This document shows positions 28,382 through 36,443 of a DNA stretch of 64,000 nucleotides, piece after piece. Source of the stretch: Muribaculaceae bacterium (GTDB lineage Bacteria; Bacteroidota; Bacteroidia; Bacteroidales; Muribaculaceae). The notes under the pieces are model-generated. The model worked only from the letters and a program-made list of their open reading frames with translations, was not told where the DNA came from and made no database searches. The stretch spans positions 1-64,000 of the forward strand of contig JAGAJP010000056.1 in assembly GCA_017626045.1 (NCBI GenBank). Direction: 5' to 3'. The position numbers were made by a program, and so were the translations under genes. Each line of letters begins with the position of its first letter. Positions within the stretch are counted from its first letter, which is position 1.

Positions 28382-28933
28382 TTAGTTTTCCTTTATGACA
28401 TATATGTCCGGAAGGTTCCTTGCCTTGCCGTCAAGGTCAAGCCCATATCCGATAATGAATTTTGGCGGAATCTCGAATGCCGTGTAGTCAGGGATGAATC
28501 CCGTCTGGCTGCTGTCCGGCTTGTATAGCAGGGTGGCGAATCTCACCGACGCCGGTCCCTGCTCTTTGAGGTCTTCGATCATGCGACATGCCGTAAGGCC
28601 AGTGTCCACGATATCTTCTATTATCACCACGTCCTTACCGCGTATGTCGTCGGTGAGACCGATGATCTGTTTCACGGATCCTGTGGTCGATGTCCCTTCA
28701 TACGATTTGTATCGGATAAACGAGATGTTGGAGTCATTGAGTCCTGTTTCCCGTATCAGGTCTGAGGCAAACACAAACGCTCCCGTCAGCACACACAGGA
28801 AATGGGGCTTCTTGCCGGCGTAGTCCCGGGCTATCTCCCCTGCCACCCTTTTTACCTGTGAGGCGATTTCATCACGTGTCAGATACGGCTCGAATGTCAA
28901 TCCGTCTACTATAACTTGATTATCTGTTTGCAT
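28382..28933 (-). CDS. hpt: Hypoxanthine phosphoribosyltransferase
   Basis: A 183-residue purine salvage enzyme that makes IMP or GMP from hypoxanthine or guanine and PRPP. The PRPP loop VVIIEDIVDTGLTA is near residues 101-114, and PKFIIGYGLDLDGKARNLPDIYVI is the typical end. It heads the hpt-adk-gyrB operon behind a strong promoter (28950-28980). Confidence 0.93.
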   Translation of the reverse strand: MQTDNQVIVDGLTFEPYLTRDEIASQVKRVAGEIARDYAGKKPHFLCVLTGAFVFASDLIRETGLNDSNISFIRYKSYEGTSTTGSVKQIIGLTDDIRGKDVVIIEDIVDTGLTACRMIEDLKEQGPASVRFATLLYKPDSSQTGFIPDYTAFEIPPKFIIGYGLDLDGKARNLPDIYVIKEN

Positions 28934-28949
28934 ACGACAATAGTTTGTG

Positions 28950-28980
28950 CAAATTTACAAAAAAATCGCGACATGACAAA
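28950..28980 (-). promoter_or_regulatory. Promoter of hpt-adk-gyrB
   Basis: On the minus strand TTTG (28977-28980) and TAAATTTG (28950-28957) are 19 bases apart, 16 bases before the hpt start. Confidence 0.75.
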
Positions 28981-29009
28981 ACGCGGGATTTGAAAATTTC
29001 CGTCCCGCG
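28978..29009 (-). terminator. Terminator after porE
   Basis: On the minus strand CGCGGGA (29003-29009) pairs with 28982-28988 around a 14-base loop and is followed by TTTT. It overlaps the upstream box of the hpt promoter by three bases. Confidence 0.6.
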
Positions 29010-29028
29010 CTTCAATTGTTTCGATGCT

Positions 29029-31032
29029 TCAGTAGATGCCTATTGACGTGACCTGAAATTCGGTGCGCCGGTTGATCTGGTCGGCTGCCTCGCGGTCTGC
29101 CTCTTCCAACGTGTCAACATATTCGGGTGTCAGCGTCACTCCCTCGGCAAACTGCGGATACTCCTTCGCTATCCTCTTGGTGACAGTCTTTGGCCGGCTC
29201 TTGCCGTAGCCAACCCATGTGAGGCGCTCCGGACTGATTCCTTTCCCCACAAGATAGTCTACCACACTCTTGGCGCGTCTTTCCGAAAGATTCATGTTGT
29301 ATTCCTCGCTTCCCTTGCGGTCGGTGTGCGCGCCCATCTCTATCGATACGTTGGGATTGTCTTCGAGCATCACGGCGATCTCGTCGAGCGCGGTCATGGA
29401 TTCGGGACGCAGGGTGGCTTTGTCGAAGTCATAGAATATGTTTTCCACCACACTCGGCTTGTTGATCGACGCCAATGTGAAGTCGATGCCGTAGTCGGCG
29501 TCTTCTTCCGCGCTGTCGCTCTCAAACTCCACTTTCTGGTTCAGGTATCCGTTGGCTCCCGCCAGCATCACATACTTCACGCCACGCTGCAGGCGGAATC
29601 GGAAGCTGCCGTCGTCGCGTGCCACTTCCTTCTGGTTGCTGCCGTCGTTGCCCACTATCCTTATTATTGCGTTGGGAACCGGTTCGTCGTCCTTGTCTAC
29701 TACCCAGCCTGATATGGTGATCTTCAGGTCCGGCAGAAGGAAGGAATATATGTGGTCATATCCTCTGCCGTCGCCCCTGTTGCTGCTGAAATAGCCGGAC
29801 TCTCCGGGACCGAAGGTGATGCCGAAATCATCCCCCTGCGAATTTACCGGAACTCCCATATTGTCGATGCTCCAGCGGTCGCCCGTGCTGTTGAGTCGTG
29901 CCCTGAAGATGTCGAGGCCCCCGAATCCGGCGTGGCCGTCGCTTGAGAAATATATCAGCGAGTCTGTCCTGACGTATGGAAACGATTCATTGCCGGGACC
30001 GTTGATCTCCGGTCCTAAGTTCTCGAGGGAGCCGGTCGACTCCTTCAGGTTGATGCGCCAGATGTCGAGACCGCCGTAGCCTCCCGGCATGTCGGAGGAG
30101 AAGTATAGATAAGTGCCGTCGGGACTCACTGCCGGGTGTCCCACTGCCGTTATGGTGTCGTTGAGAATTTCCAGTTTCTGTCCCGCGCCCCATCCCTGCT
30201 CGCTGCGCTTGGCGGTGTATATCTCTACGGATGTGCTGGATGTCTCCGAACGACGCGCTACGGTATAATACATTGTCTGGCCGTCGGGCGAGAATGACAC
30301 TATCCCCTCGTCGGCGTCGGTGTTGAGCTCTCCCTCCACGGGCTGCGGACGCTGCCATTCACCCTTTTCATTTTTCGTGCTCACCCAGACATCGCCCTTC
30401 TTCATGCCGGTGATTTCAGATTTGTTTTCGCCGGTTACCTTTTCATTGGTGGTGGTGAAGTATAGCGCTTCGAAGTCCTTGCCGTAATACATCGGGGCAA
30501 AGTCGGCGCGCCGGGTGTTGAAAAGTTTTGCCTGCTTTACGACATATCTGGTCTTTGGCAACTCTTTCTGTGCGATGGCGATGTTGCAACCGCGTATCCC
30601 TTGTCCGGCTATTCTGTCGTCGGGCTTCCATTCCAGATAGGTCTCGTAGGATTTTATCGCCTGGGGGTATTTCCCGCTTGCCTGCAGCATGCGTCCGAGA
30701 TTCAGATATACTGTCGAGTCCGGGTATTCGTATCGTATGGCGTTCTGGTACGCCGCGGCGGCGTTTGCTGGACGGTTGAGCTTCTGATAGCATGTGCCGA
30801 GTTTGAAGGCGATTTCTCCGCGTAGCGGACGCTCTTCGCGGCGCGTAAGTTTGTTGTAGATCTTCTTATACATTTTGGACGCGTCGAAGTATTCTCCACG
30901 CGCCAGGGTGTCGTCGGCATCGGTCAGTTTCACAGACTTGCACGACGAGACTCCCGCAAGCATCAGTATGCTTATGGTGCCAATCAGTATGACAAAAAGA
31001 TTCCTGCTCATTCTCATAGCAATAAAACGCAT
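29029..31032 (-). CDS. porE: PorE-like T9SS lipoprotein (TPR, PD40, CRD and OmpA domains)
   Basis: A 667-residue periplasmic anchor protein. Order of parts: signal with lipobox VSSC (lipid Cys31), TPR repeats (about 35-150), a WD40-like PD40 propeller (about 160-440, with SFSPDGQTMYYT and VSPDGTYLYFSSD repeats), a carboxypeptidase-regulatory-like domain (about 445-520) and a C-terminal OmpA peptidoglycan-binding domain with IEMGAHTDRKGSEEYNMNLSERRAKSV. This order is that of PorE (P. gingivalis PG1058), which tethers the T9SS to peptidoglycan. It lies 67 bases after xseB in one transcript, far from the other T9SS genes of the window. Confidence 0.85.
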   Translation of the reverse strand: MRFIAMRMSRNLFVILIGTISILMLAGVSSCKSVKLTDADDTLARGEYFDASKMYKKIYNKLTRREERPLRGEIAFKLGTCYQKLNRPANAAAAYQNAIRYEYPDSTVYLNLGRMLQASGKYPQAIKSYETYLEWKPDDRIAGQGIRGCNIAIAQKELPKTRYVVKQAKLFNTRRADFAPMYYGKDFEALYFTTTNEKVTGENKSEITGMKKGDVWVSTKNEKGEWQRPQPVEGELNTDADEGIVSFSPDGQTMYYTVARRSETSSTSVEIYTAKRSEQGWGAGQKLEILNDTITAVGHPAVSPDGTYLYFSSDMPGGYGGLDIWRINLKESTGSLENLGPEINGPGNESFPYVRTDSLIYFSSDGHAGFGGLDIFRARLNSTGDRWSIDNMGVPVNSQGDDFGITFGPGESGYFSSNRGDGRGYDHIYSFLLPDLKITISGWVVDKDDEPVPNAIIRIVGNDGSNQKEVARDDGSFRFRLQRGVKYVMLAGANGYLNQKVEFESDSAEEDADYGIDFTLASINKPSVVENIFYDFDKATLRPESMTALDEIAVMLEDNPNVSIEMGAHTDRKGSEEYNMNLSERRAKSVVDYLVGKGISPERLTWVGYGKSRPKTVTKRIAKEYPQFAEGVTLTPEYVDTLEEADREAADQINRRTEFQVTSIGIY

Positions 31033-31099
31033 TTCCAGTGCCCTTTATTGCATGTGGCATCGGTAGGAATTGCCGTTGTTCGGTGCTGTCCCGGCCTTG

Positions 31100-31324
31100 T
31101 CAGAGAGAATCCTGAAGTGTCTCGAGGCATTTCTTCACCTCTTCGTCTGTCTTGAACAGTTTCTCCTTGCAGAATTTCAGGAGCTCAAGTGCGCGGGATG
31201 TCATCCCTGCAAGCGAATCGATGTCGCATTCAGGACTTTGCATCTTGGCGGTTATGGCCTCTAGTTCCGCCACCGCCTCCGAATATTTCATATCGTCTTT
31301 AATCATCTTTGTGAGGACAGACAA
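31100..31324 (-). CDS. xseB: Exodeoxyribonuclease VII small subunit
   Basis: A 74-residue XseB, which binds the large subunit XseA to form the single-strand-specific exonuclease VII. The family core MKYSEAVAELEAITAKMQSP (start of the helical hairpin) and LELLKFCKEKL are plain. The large-subunit gene xseA, usually adjacent, is not in the window; here xseB shares its transcript with porE. Its promoter is at 31338-31368. Confidence 0.88.
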   Translation of the reverse strand: MSVLTKMIKDDMKYSEAVAELEAITAKMQSPECDIDSLAGMTSRALELLKFCKEKLFKTDEEVKKCLETLQDSL

Positions 31325-31337
31325 GACTATCCAACTC

Positions 31338-31368
31338 CAAAATTATAAAAAAATCCCCGACTTTCAAA
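31338..31368 (-). promoter_or_regulatory. Promoter of xseB-porE
   Basis: On the minus strand TTTG (31365-31368) and TAATTTTG (31338-31345) with a 19-base spacer lie 13 bases before the xseB start. Confidence 0.7.
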
Positions 31369-31415
31369 ATTAATTTAGAATTTAGAATTTAGAATTATTT
31401 CCCCGGCAGATATTC

Positions 31416-31595
31416 AAGGTCCCTAAGGTCCTTAGAGTCCCTAAGGTCCTTAAAGTCCCTAAGGTCCTTAAAGTCCCTAAGGTCCTTAAAGTCCCTAAGG
31501 TCCTTAAAGTCCCTAAGGTCCTTAAAGTCCCTAAGGTCCTTAAAGTCCCTAAGGTCCCTAAGGTCCTTAAAGTCCCTAAGGTCCCTAAGGTCCCT
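31416..31595. repeat. Tandem array of 9-bp units (20 copies)
   Basis: AAGGTCCCT, AAGGTCCTT and AAAGTCCCT alternate without interruption for 180 bases, giving a main period of 18. Because 9 is a multiple of 3, several frames stay open through it on the minus strand (RDFKDL and RTLGTL), but no start signal or family supports a protein. It sits between the divergent xseB and luxS promoters and is followed by a stretch of TCAATTTTCAATT repeats (31619-31700). Confidence 0.9.
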
Positions 31596-31618
31596 AAAGA
31601 CTTCAAGGTCGTGAAGCC

Positions 31619-31700
31619 AATTTTCAATTCTCAATTTTCAATTTTCAATTCTCAATTTTCAATTCTCAATTTCGATTTTCGATTTTTAATTTTCAATTTA
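31619..31700. repeat. AT-rich simple repeat before luxS
   Basis: TTTTCAATT and CTCAATT units repeat about nine times and run into the luxS promoter. The stretch lacks G almost entirely on this strand and may form bent DNA. Confidence 0.65.
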
Positions 31701-31706
31701 AATTAT

Positions 31707-31714
31707 TAAATTTG
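31707..31714 (+). promoter_or_regulatory. Promoter -7 box abutting luxS
   Basis: TAAATTTG at 31707-31714 leaves four bases (CAGT) before the luxS ATG at 31719, so the transcript would start at the codon itself. The upstream box is only a T run. Confidence 0.6.
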
Positions 31715-31718
31715 CAGT

Positions 31719-32189
31719 ATGAAAAAGATAGAAAGCTTTACCATAGACCATCTGACGCTGCTTCCCGGTGTATATGTGAGCCGTAAGGACACCACACCCA
31801 AGGGTGATGTGGTGACTACATTTGATGTGCGCATGACGGCTCCAAACCGTCAGCCCGCGCTGTCCATTTCCGCACTTCACGCCATGGAGCATCTTGTGGC
31901 GACCTTCCTCCGCAACCATCCTGTATGGGGCGAAAGAATCGTTTACTGGGGGCCTATGGGCTGCTGCACGGGAAATTATCTTCTAATAAACGGCGACCTT
32001 GAAAGTCGCGACATTCTCCCCTTGCTGCGAGAGGCTTTCCGGTTTGTCGCCGGATTCGACGGCGCGGTGCCCGGAGCTTCTCCCAAAGACTGTGGCAACT
32101 ATCTCCTCATGAACCTTCCCGAGGCGCGGATGGCGGCACTCGATTACTTGAAAGTTCTCGACAGTCCCGAAGTGCCTCTCGAATACTGA
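31719..32189 (+). CDS. luxS: S-ribosylhomocysteine lyase LuxS
   Basis: A 156-residue LuxS, which splits S-ribosylhomocysteine to homocysteine and DPD, the precursor of autoinducer-2, in the methyl cycle. The metal ligands His54 and His58 are in HAMEH, with the third ligand Cys in SPKDCGNY; the catalytic Cys is in GPMGCCTGNYL (82 or 83). The start follows directly on a promoter box. It could share a transcript with the aminotransferase gene 68 bases on. Confidence 0.95.
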   Translation: MKKIESFTIDHLTLLPGVYVSRKDTTPKGDVVTTFDVRMTAPNRQPALSISALHAMEHLVATFLRNHPVWGERIVYWGPMGCCTGNYLLINGDLESRDILPLLREAFRFVAGFDGAVPGASPKDCGNYLLMNLPEARMAALDYLKVLDSPEVPLEY

Positions 32190-32257
32190 AGTCGTTTGAC
32201 GACGTTGATTTTTAATCGGAGACACCTTCCGGTGTCAGTTCCCAATTTTTTTCGATT

Positions 32258-33457
32258 ATGGCTAAAATGTCTCAGCGTGGCTTTGAAATGCCCGCATCTC
32301 CAATCCGACGCCTTGCCCCTCTCGCCATCGAGGCGATGCAGCGTGGCGTCAAGGTGTTTCGCCTGAATATCGGTCAGCCCGACCTGCCGACCCCTCCCCA
32401 GGCTTTCGAGGCGCTTCGAAATATCGACCGTGAGGTGCTTGAATACAGCCCTTCCGACGGTCTCCTTTCCCTCCGTGTGAAACTTAAGGAATATTACCAC
32501 CGGTTCAATATCGATGTCAGCGTCGACGATATCATAGTGACCTGCGGCGGTTCCGAGGCGGTGCTGTTCGCGTTTATGGCGTGTCTTGATCCTGGCGACG
32601 AAATCATCGTGCCGGAGCCCGCCTATGCCAACTATATGGCGTTTGCCATCTCGGCCGGCGCGAAAATCGTGTCGATTCCATCTTCCATAGATTCCGGCTT
32701 CGCGCTCCCACCTATCGAGGAGTTTGAAAAACTGATTACTCCGCGCACCAAGGGTATCCTTATATGCAATCCCAATAATCCCACCGGCTATCTTTACACC
32801 ATCAAGGAGATGATGCAGATCAGGGATCTGGTGAAGAAATACGATCTGTTCCTCTTTTCCGACGAGGTTTACAGGGAGTTCTGCTACACGGGCGCTCCAT
32901 ACGTCTCCGCGTTCCATCTTCCCGGCATCGAGGAGAATGTCGTGCTCATCGACTCGGTGTCGAAGCGTTACAATGAGTGTGGCATACGCATCGGGGCACT
33001 TATCACCAAAAACAAGGAACTTCGCGCCAACGTGATGAAATTCTGCCAGGCGAGGCTGAGTCCCCCGCTGATCGGTCAGATCATCGCAGAGGCTTCGGTC
33101 GACGCAAGCAAGGAGTATATGCTCGATGTATATAACGAGTATGTGGCGCGCCGCAATTTCCTTGTCGACGGTATCAATAAGATTCCGGGATGCTATTCTC
33201 CTATTCCTATGGGTGCGTTCTATACGGTGGCGCGTCTCCCGGTGGATGATGCCGACAAGTTCTGTGAGTGGTGTCTGCGTGATTTCAGTTATGAGGGCGC
33301 GACTGTGTTCATGGCTCCGGCGTCCGGTTTCTATACCACACCCGGCAGCGGCCGCGACGAGGTGCGTATCGCGTATATCCTCAACAGGGAGGAGCTCGGC
33401 ACCGCGCTGAAGGTGCTCGCCGAGGCGCTCAAGGTTTACAACAGTGAAAAACGATGA
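32258..33457 (+). CDS. PLP-dependent class I/II aminotransferase
   Basis: A 399-residue fold-type I aminotransferase, close to aspartate or aromatic aminotransferases. Motifs: NIGQPDLPTP (start), LICNPNNPTGYLYT with the substrate-binding Asn, FSDEVYREF with the PLP-binding Asp and Tyr, and the PLP lysine in DSVSKRYNECGIRIG (near residue 240), then a closing Arg in RDEVRIAYI. The substrate is not clear; methionine-cycle use would fit luxS upstream but is inference. A strong hairpin follows at 33474-33498. Confidence 0.87.
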   Translation: MAKMSQRGFEMPASPIRRLAPLAIEAMQRGVKVFRLNIGQPDLPTPPQAFEALRNIDREVLEYSPSDGLLSLRVKLKEYYHRFNIDVSVDDIIVTCGGSEAVLFAFMACLDPGDEIIVPEPAYANYMAFAISAGAKIVSIPSSIDSGFALPPIEEFEKLITPRTKGILICNPNNPTGYLYTIKEMMQIRDLVKKYDLFLFSDEVYREFCYTGAPYVSAFHLPGIEENVVLIDSVSKRYNECGIRIGALITKNKELRANVMKFCQARLSPPLIGQIIAEASVDASKEYMLDVYNEYVARRNFLVDGINKIPGCYSPIPMGAFYTVARLPVDDADKFCEWCLRDFSYEGATVFMAPASGFYTTPGSGRDEVRIAYILNREELGTALKVLAEALKVYNSEKR

Positions 33458-33473
33458 ATGTCAATACACTAAG

Positions 33474-33500
33474 AAAGGATGCCCGGCGGGCATCCTTTCG
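33474..33500 (+). terminator. Terminator after the aminotransferase
   Basis: AAAGGATGCCC (33474-33484) pairs perfectly with 33488-33498 around a three-base loop, 16 bases after the stop. The T run is short. Confidence 0.7.
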
Positions 33501-33537
33501 TGGTGTCTGTCGTTGACAGTTGCCTTGGTTATGACAA

Positions 33538-33607
33538 TAAAAAAAATTGATTGTCATCGCGACAACCAATCTTCTGTTAACCTTAAAATCTAATACCATG
33601 AAAAACT
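33538..33607 (-). ncRNA. Small RNA unit, copy C
   Basis: On the minus strand TAATTTTG (33613-33620) is followed by GTTTTTCATGGTATTAGATT and AAGGTTAAC, nearly identical to copy A, and a terminator in which ATTGGTTGTC (33561-33570) pairs with GACAATCAAT (about 33547-33556) around GCGAT, then eight T. No minus-strand gene follows, so here the unit must be a free-standing RNA. The upstream promoter box is weak. Confidence 0.65.
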
Positions 33608-33742
33608 CGATGCAAAATTAATTCTTTTTTCTCAAACAATGTTGTATAACATAAAAAAAATGAATAATTTTAACATTGTTTAAGAATTGGGTAAAATTTA
33701 AGGTGTATTTGTTAATTATTTTAACATATTTGTAAGATTGAA

Positions 33743-34831
33743 ATGAAAAAAGCGCTTATAACCGGAGTGACCGGGCAGGACGGTTCCTACCTCGCGGAAT
33801 TCCTTATTGAGAAGGGATATGACGTGCACGGCACCATACGTCGTTCGTCGGTAGACTTCCGAGAGCGTATCGCCCATCTTGAGGGAAATACCCGCTTTCA
33901 TCTTCATTACGCGGATCTTTCCGACTCTATGTCGGTGATTCAGGTGCTTGGTAAGGTGCGTCCCGACGAGGTGTATAATTTAGCGGCGCAGAGTCATGTG
34001 CAGGTAAGCTTTGATTCTCCGGAATATACTGCCGATGTGGACGCCACCGGGGTCCTCCGTCTGCTCGAGGGTATCAGGCAGTGTGGTCTTGCCGAGACAT
34101 GCCGGTTTTATCAGGCGTCCACTTCCGAACTATACGGAAAGGTGGAGGAGGTGCCGCAGAATGAGAACACTCCCTTTCATCCGTATTCTCCCTATGCCGT
34201 GGCGAAGCTTTACGGTTTCTGGATTGTGAAGGAATATCGTGAGGCATACGGAATGTTTGCCTGCTCGGGTATACTCTTCAATCATGAGTCGGAGCGGCGC
34301 GGCGAGACTTTCGTGACCCGCAAGATAACTCTCGGAGCTGCGCGTATCGCCCAGGGAAAGCAAGACAAACTGTATCTCGGCAATCTCGACTCCCTCCGCG
34401 ACTGGGGGTATGCGAAAGACTATGTGGAGTGTATGTGGCTGATTCTTCAGAATAAGACGCCCGAAGATTTCGTTATCGCCACCGGAGTGCAGCATTCGGT
34501 GAGGGAGTTCGCGACTCTTGCCTTCAGGCGCGCGGGAATGGAACTGCACTGGGAGGGCTCGGGAGTCGACGAGAAGGGTATCGACGTTGCCACCGGAAGG
34601 GTAGTGGTGGAGGTGTCTCCGGATTTCTACCGGCCTACGGATGTGGTGAACCTCTGGGGCGATCCCACCAAGGCGCGTGCCCGCCTCGGCTGGAATCCCG
34701 GAAAGACGAGTTTCGAGAGATTGGTCGAAATAATGGTGGATTCCGACATGGCGAAGGTGGCTGTGGAGAGAGCCGGCGAACATGTGCGCACCAATCTTGC
34801 CGAATATCTTGAGAAAGGTATCGTGAAATGA
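33743..34831 (+). CDS. gmd: GDP-mannose 4,6-dehydratase
   Basis: A 362-residue short-chain dehydrogenase that turns GDP-mannose to GDP-4-keto-6-deoxymannose, the first step to GDP-fucose and related sugars. NADP site [16 protein letters not shown] is at residues 6-21; [17 protein letters not shown] and the Tyr-Lys pair in [11 protein letters not shown], then [18 protein letters not shown], are typical of Gmd. The usual partner fcl (GDP-fucose synthase) is absent here. The next gene overlaps the stop by four bases (ATGA). Confidence 0.93.
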   Translation: MKKALITGVTGQDGSYLAEFLIEKGYDVHGTIRRSSVDFRERIAHLEGNTRFHLHYADLSDSMSVIQVLGKVRPDEVYNLAAQSHVQVSFDSPEYTADVDATGVLRLLEGIRQCGLAETCRFYQASTSELYGKVEEVPQNENTPFHPYSPYAVAKLYGFWIVKEYREAYGMFACSGILFNHESERRGETFVTRKITLGAARIAQGKQDKLYLGNLDSLRDWGYAKDYVECMWLILQNKTPEDFVIATGVQHSVREFATLAFRRAGMELHWEGSGVDEKGIDVATGRVVVEVSPDFYRPTDVVNLWGDPTKARARLGWNPGKTSFERLVEIMVDSDMAKVAVERAGEHVRTNLAEYLEKGIVK

Positions 34832-36159
34832 CAAGAAAGGATATAAGGAGAGGCACCGGACTGGTTCTGATTTTTGCAGTGACCTGCACGGTGCTTATAT
34901 TCACTATGGCGTTTGTGAAGCAGGCACGGCATGATGGCACGCCTGCGGCAGACGGTGACAAAATGGCGTCGACCCATTGGTCCGACAGCCTTACCAACCG
35001 GTTGTCGGATTCCCCGGAGCTCAAGGGACTCGACGCCGAGATGCAGCGTTTTATCGACAAGTGGAGCATCAAGGGTATGCAGCTGGCGGTGACTCGCAAT
35101 GATTCGTTGCTTTATACGAAAGGCTATGGTTGGGCCGACATGGAGGCGGGAGAGAGGATGTCGCCGAAAAACATTCTCCGGCTTGCCTCTGCCTCAAAGT
35201 TGGTGACGGCGGTTGCAGTGATGAGACTGGCGGAGGAGGGGAAACTGAGTCTGCAGTCAAAGGTGTTCGGCCCGGACGGGATTCTTAACGACACCCTCTT
35301 TACCAATGCTATCAACGACCGGCGTCTTTTCGACGTGACGGTAGACCATCTCCTGAGTCATCAGGCAGGATTCGGTCTCGGCGCCGGCGACCCTATGTTC
35401 AATACCAAGGACATCATTGCCGCCCGTAAGCTGCAGGGCCCTCCCGACAACAGGCAGCTGGCGGCTATCGTGCTCGGCAGGAAGATTGCCTTCACGCCGG
35501 GCTGCGGCCACAGGTATTCCAATTTCGGATATATGCTGCTCTCGCTCGTGATCGAGCGCGTGTCGGGAATGAAATACTGGGATTTCGTCAGGGAGAATGT
35601 GCTCGAGCCGGCGGGTTGCTGGCGTTTCAGGCCTGCGACAAATTATTATGCGGAGAGAAATGCCGATGAAGTGCGGTATTATGGTCCCGACAACGAGCCG
35701 GTGGAGGAGTTCAACGGCAGCGGCCGTCTGGTCAACCGTGTATATGGAGGAAGCAATGTCAACGGTCTTATGGGCGCCGGCGGATGGTGTGCGTCGGCTT
35801 CCGACATGGCGCGCCTGGTGGCGGCTATCGACAAGTATCCCCGCGTGACGAATATTCTTTCCGATGCTTCGGTGGATTCCCTGACCGTGTGGTCTGAGAA
35901 GGTGAACCGCGCGAGAGGCTGGGGCGAGATCTTAGGCGAGGGGAAGTGGAGGCGTACCGGTACTCTCTCTTCGACGCATACGCTTGTGGAGCGTTTCCCC
36001 GACGGGGAGTGCTGGGTGCTGATCACTAACTCCGGAGTATGGACAGGACATCATTTCTCGCGCACGATGTCGTCGCTTGTTGCCCGTATGCGCTCGGCGT
36101 ATTCCAATCGGTTGCCGCGTCGGGATCTTTTCAGTCCCGGTGTCGTCGCCAAGAGATGA
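34828..36159 (+). CDS. Membrane-anchored serine hydrolase (class C beta-lactamase fold)
   Basis: A 443-residue beta-lactamase-related hydrolase. One N-terminal helix (residues 11-30) anchors it, with the enzyme on the periplasmic side. The SxxK motif is Ser121-Ala-Ser-Lys124 ([11 protein letters not shown]), the YxN motif is Tyr-Ser-Asn in [13 protein letters not shown], and the third motif lies near the C-terminus. Such enzymes act on peptidoglycan peptides, D-amino-acid esters or other esters. It is translationally coupled to gmd by a four-base overlap, which is unexpected for these functions. The substrate is unknown. Confidence 0.82.
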   Translation: MTRKDIRRGTGLVLIFAVTCTVLIFTMAFVKQARHDGTPAADGDKMASTHWSDSLTNRLSDSPELKGLDAEMQRFIDKWSIKGMQLAVTRNDSLLYTKGYGWADMEAGERMSPKNILRLASASKLVTAVAVMRLAEEGKLSLQSKVFGPDGILNDTLFTNAINDRRLFDVTVDHLLSHQAGFGLGAGDPMFNTKDIIAARKLQGPPDNRQLAAIVLGRKIAFTPGCGHRYSNFGYMLLSLVIERVSGMKYWDFVRENVLEPAGCWRFRPATNYYAERNADEVRYYGPDNEPVEEFNGSGRLVNRVYGGSNVNGLMGAGGWCASASDMARLVAAIDKYPRVTNILSDASVDSLTVWSEKVNRARGWGEILGEGKWRRTGTLSSTHTLVERFPDGECWVLITNSGVWTGHHFSRTMSSLVARMRSAYSNRLPRRDLFSPGVVAKR

Positions 36160-36182
36160 GCGCGGTAAGGAAAATATAAAAA

Positions 36183-36222
36183 AGTAGCGTGGATTTATTG
36201 ATGTCAATAAATCCACGCTACT
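36183..36222 (-). terminator. Terminator of tRNA-Ser with a 17-bp perfect stem
   Basis: Bases 36183-36199 pair perfectly with 36206-36222 around GATGTC. On the minus strand a T run follows directly. It ends the tRNA-Ser transcript, three bases after the tRNA 3' end. Confidence 0.8.
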
Positions 36223-36224
36223 TG

Positions 36225-36311
36225 CGGTGAGGACGAGATTCGAACTCGTGGTAGGATTGCTCCTACGTCAGTTTAGCAAACTGGTGGTTTCAGCCACTCA
36301 CCCACCTCACC
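36225..36311 (-). tRNA. tRNA-Ser (anticodon GCU)
   Basis: Read on the minus strand, GGTGAGG pairs with CCTCACC as a seven-pair acceptor stem with discriminator G. The anticodon loop TTGCTAA gives GCU (codons AGC/AGU). A long variable arm (GTAGG with CCTAC) and a T arm (ACGAG, TTCGAAT, CTCGT) mark it as a class II serine tRNA. The CCA end is not encoded (GCAA follows). Length 87. Confidence 0.95.
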
Positions 36312-36410
36312 TTGACGAGGTATCCCTCATTTGCGGTGCAAAGTTAATAAGATTTTTTTGTTCTGCCAAATATTTTAGTTATAATTTTTCTTAATACGGG
36401 CTTTTTTTCT

Positions 36411-36418
36411 TAATTTTG
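36411..36418 (+). promoter_or_regulatory. Promoter -7 box of the S41 protease gene
   Basis: TAATTTTG at 36411-36418 lies 25 bases before ATG 36444; the upstream box is degenerate. Confidence 0.5.
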
Positions 36419-36443
36419 CATCAGACCAAACAATTTAGACAAT

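Noticed and set aside
31382..31634. Two ~80-residue minus-strand open frames with LGTLRT or RDLRDFKDL repeats
   Set aside because: They are open only because a 9-bp tandem repeat has no stop in these frames; there is no promoter or convincing start, and both frames are equally repetitive.
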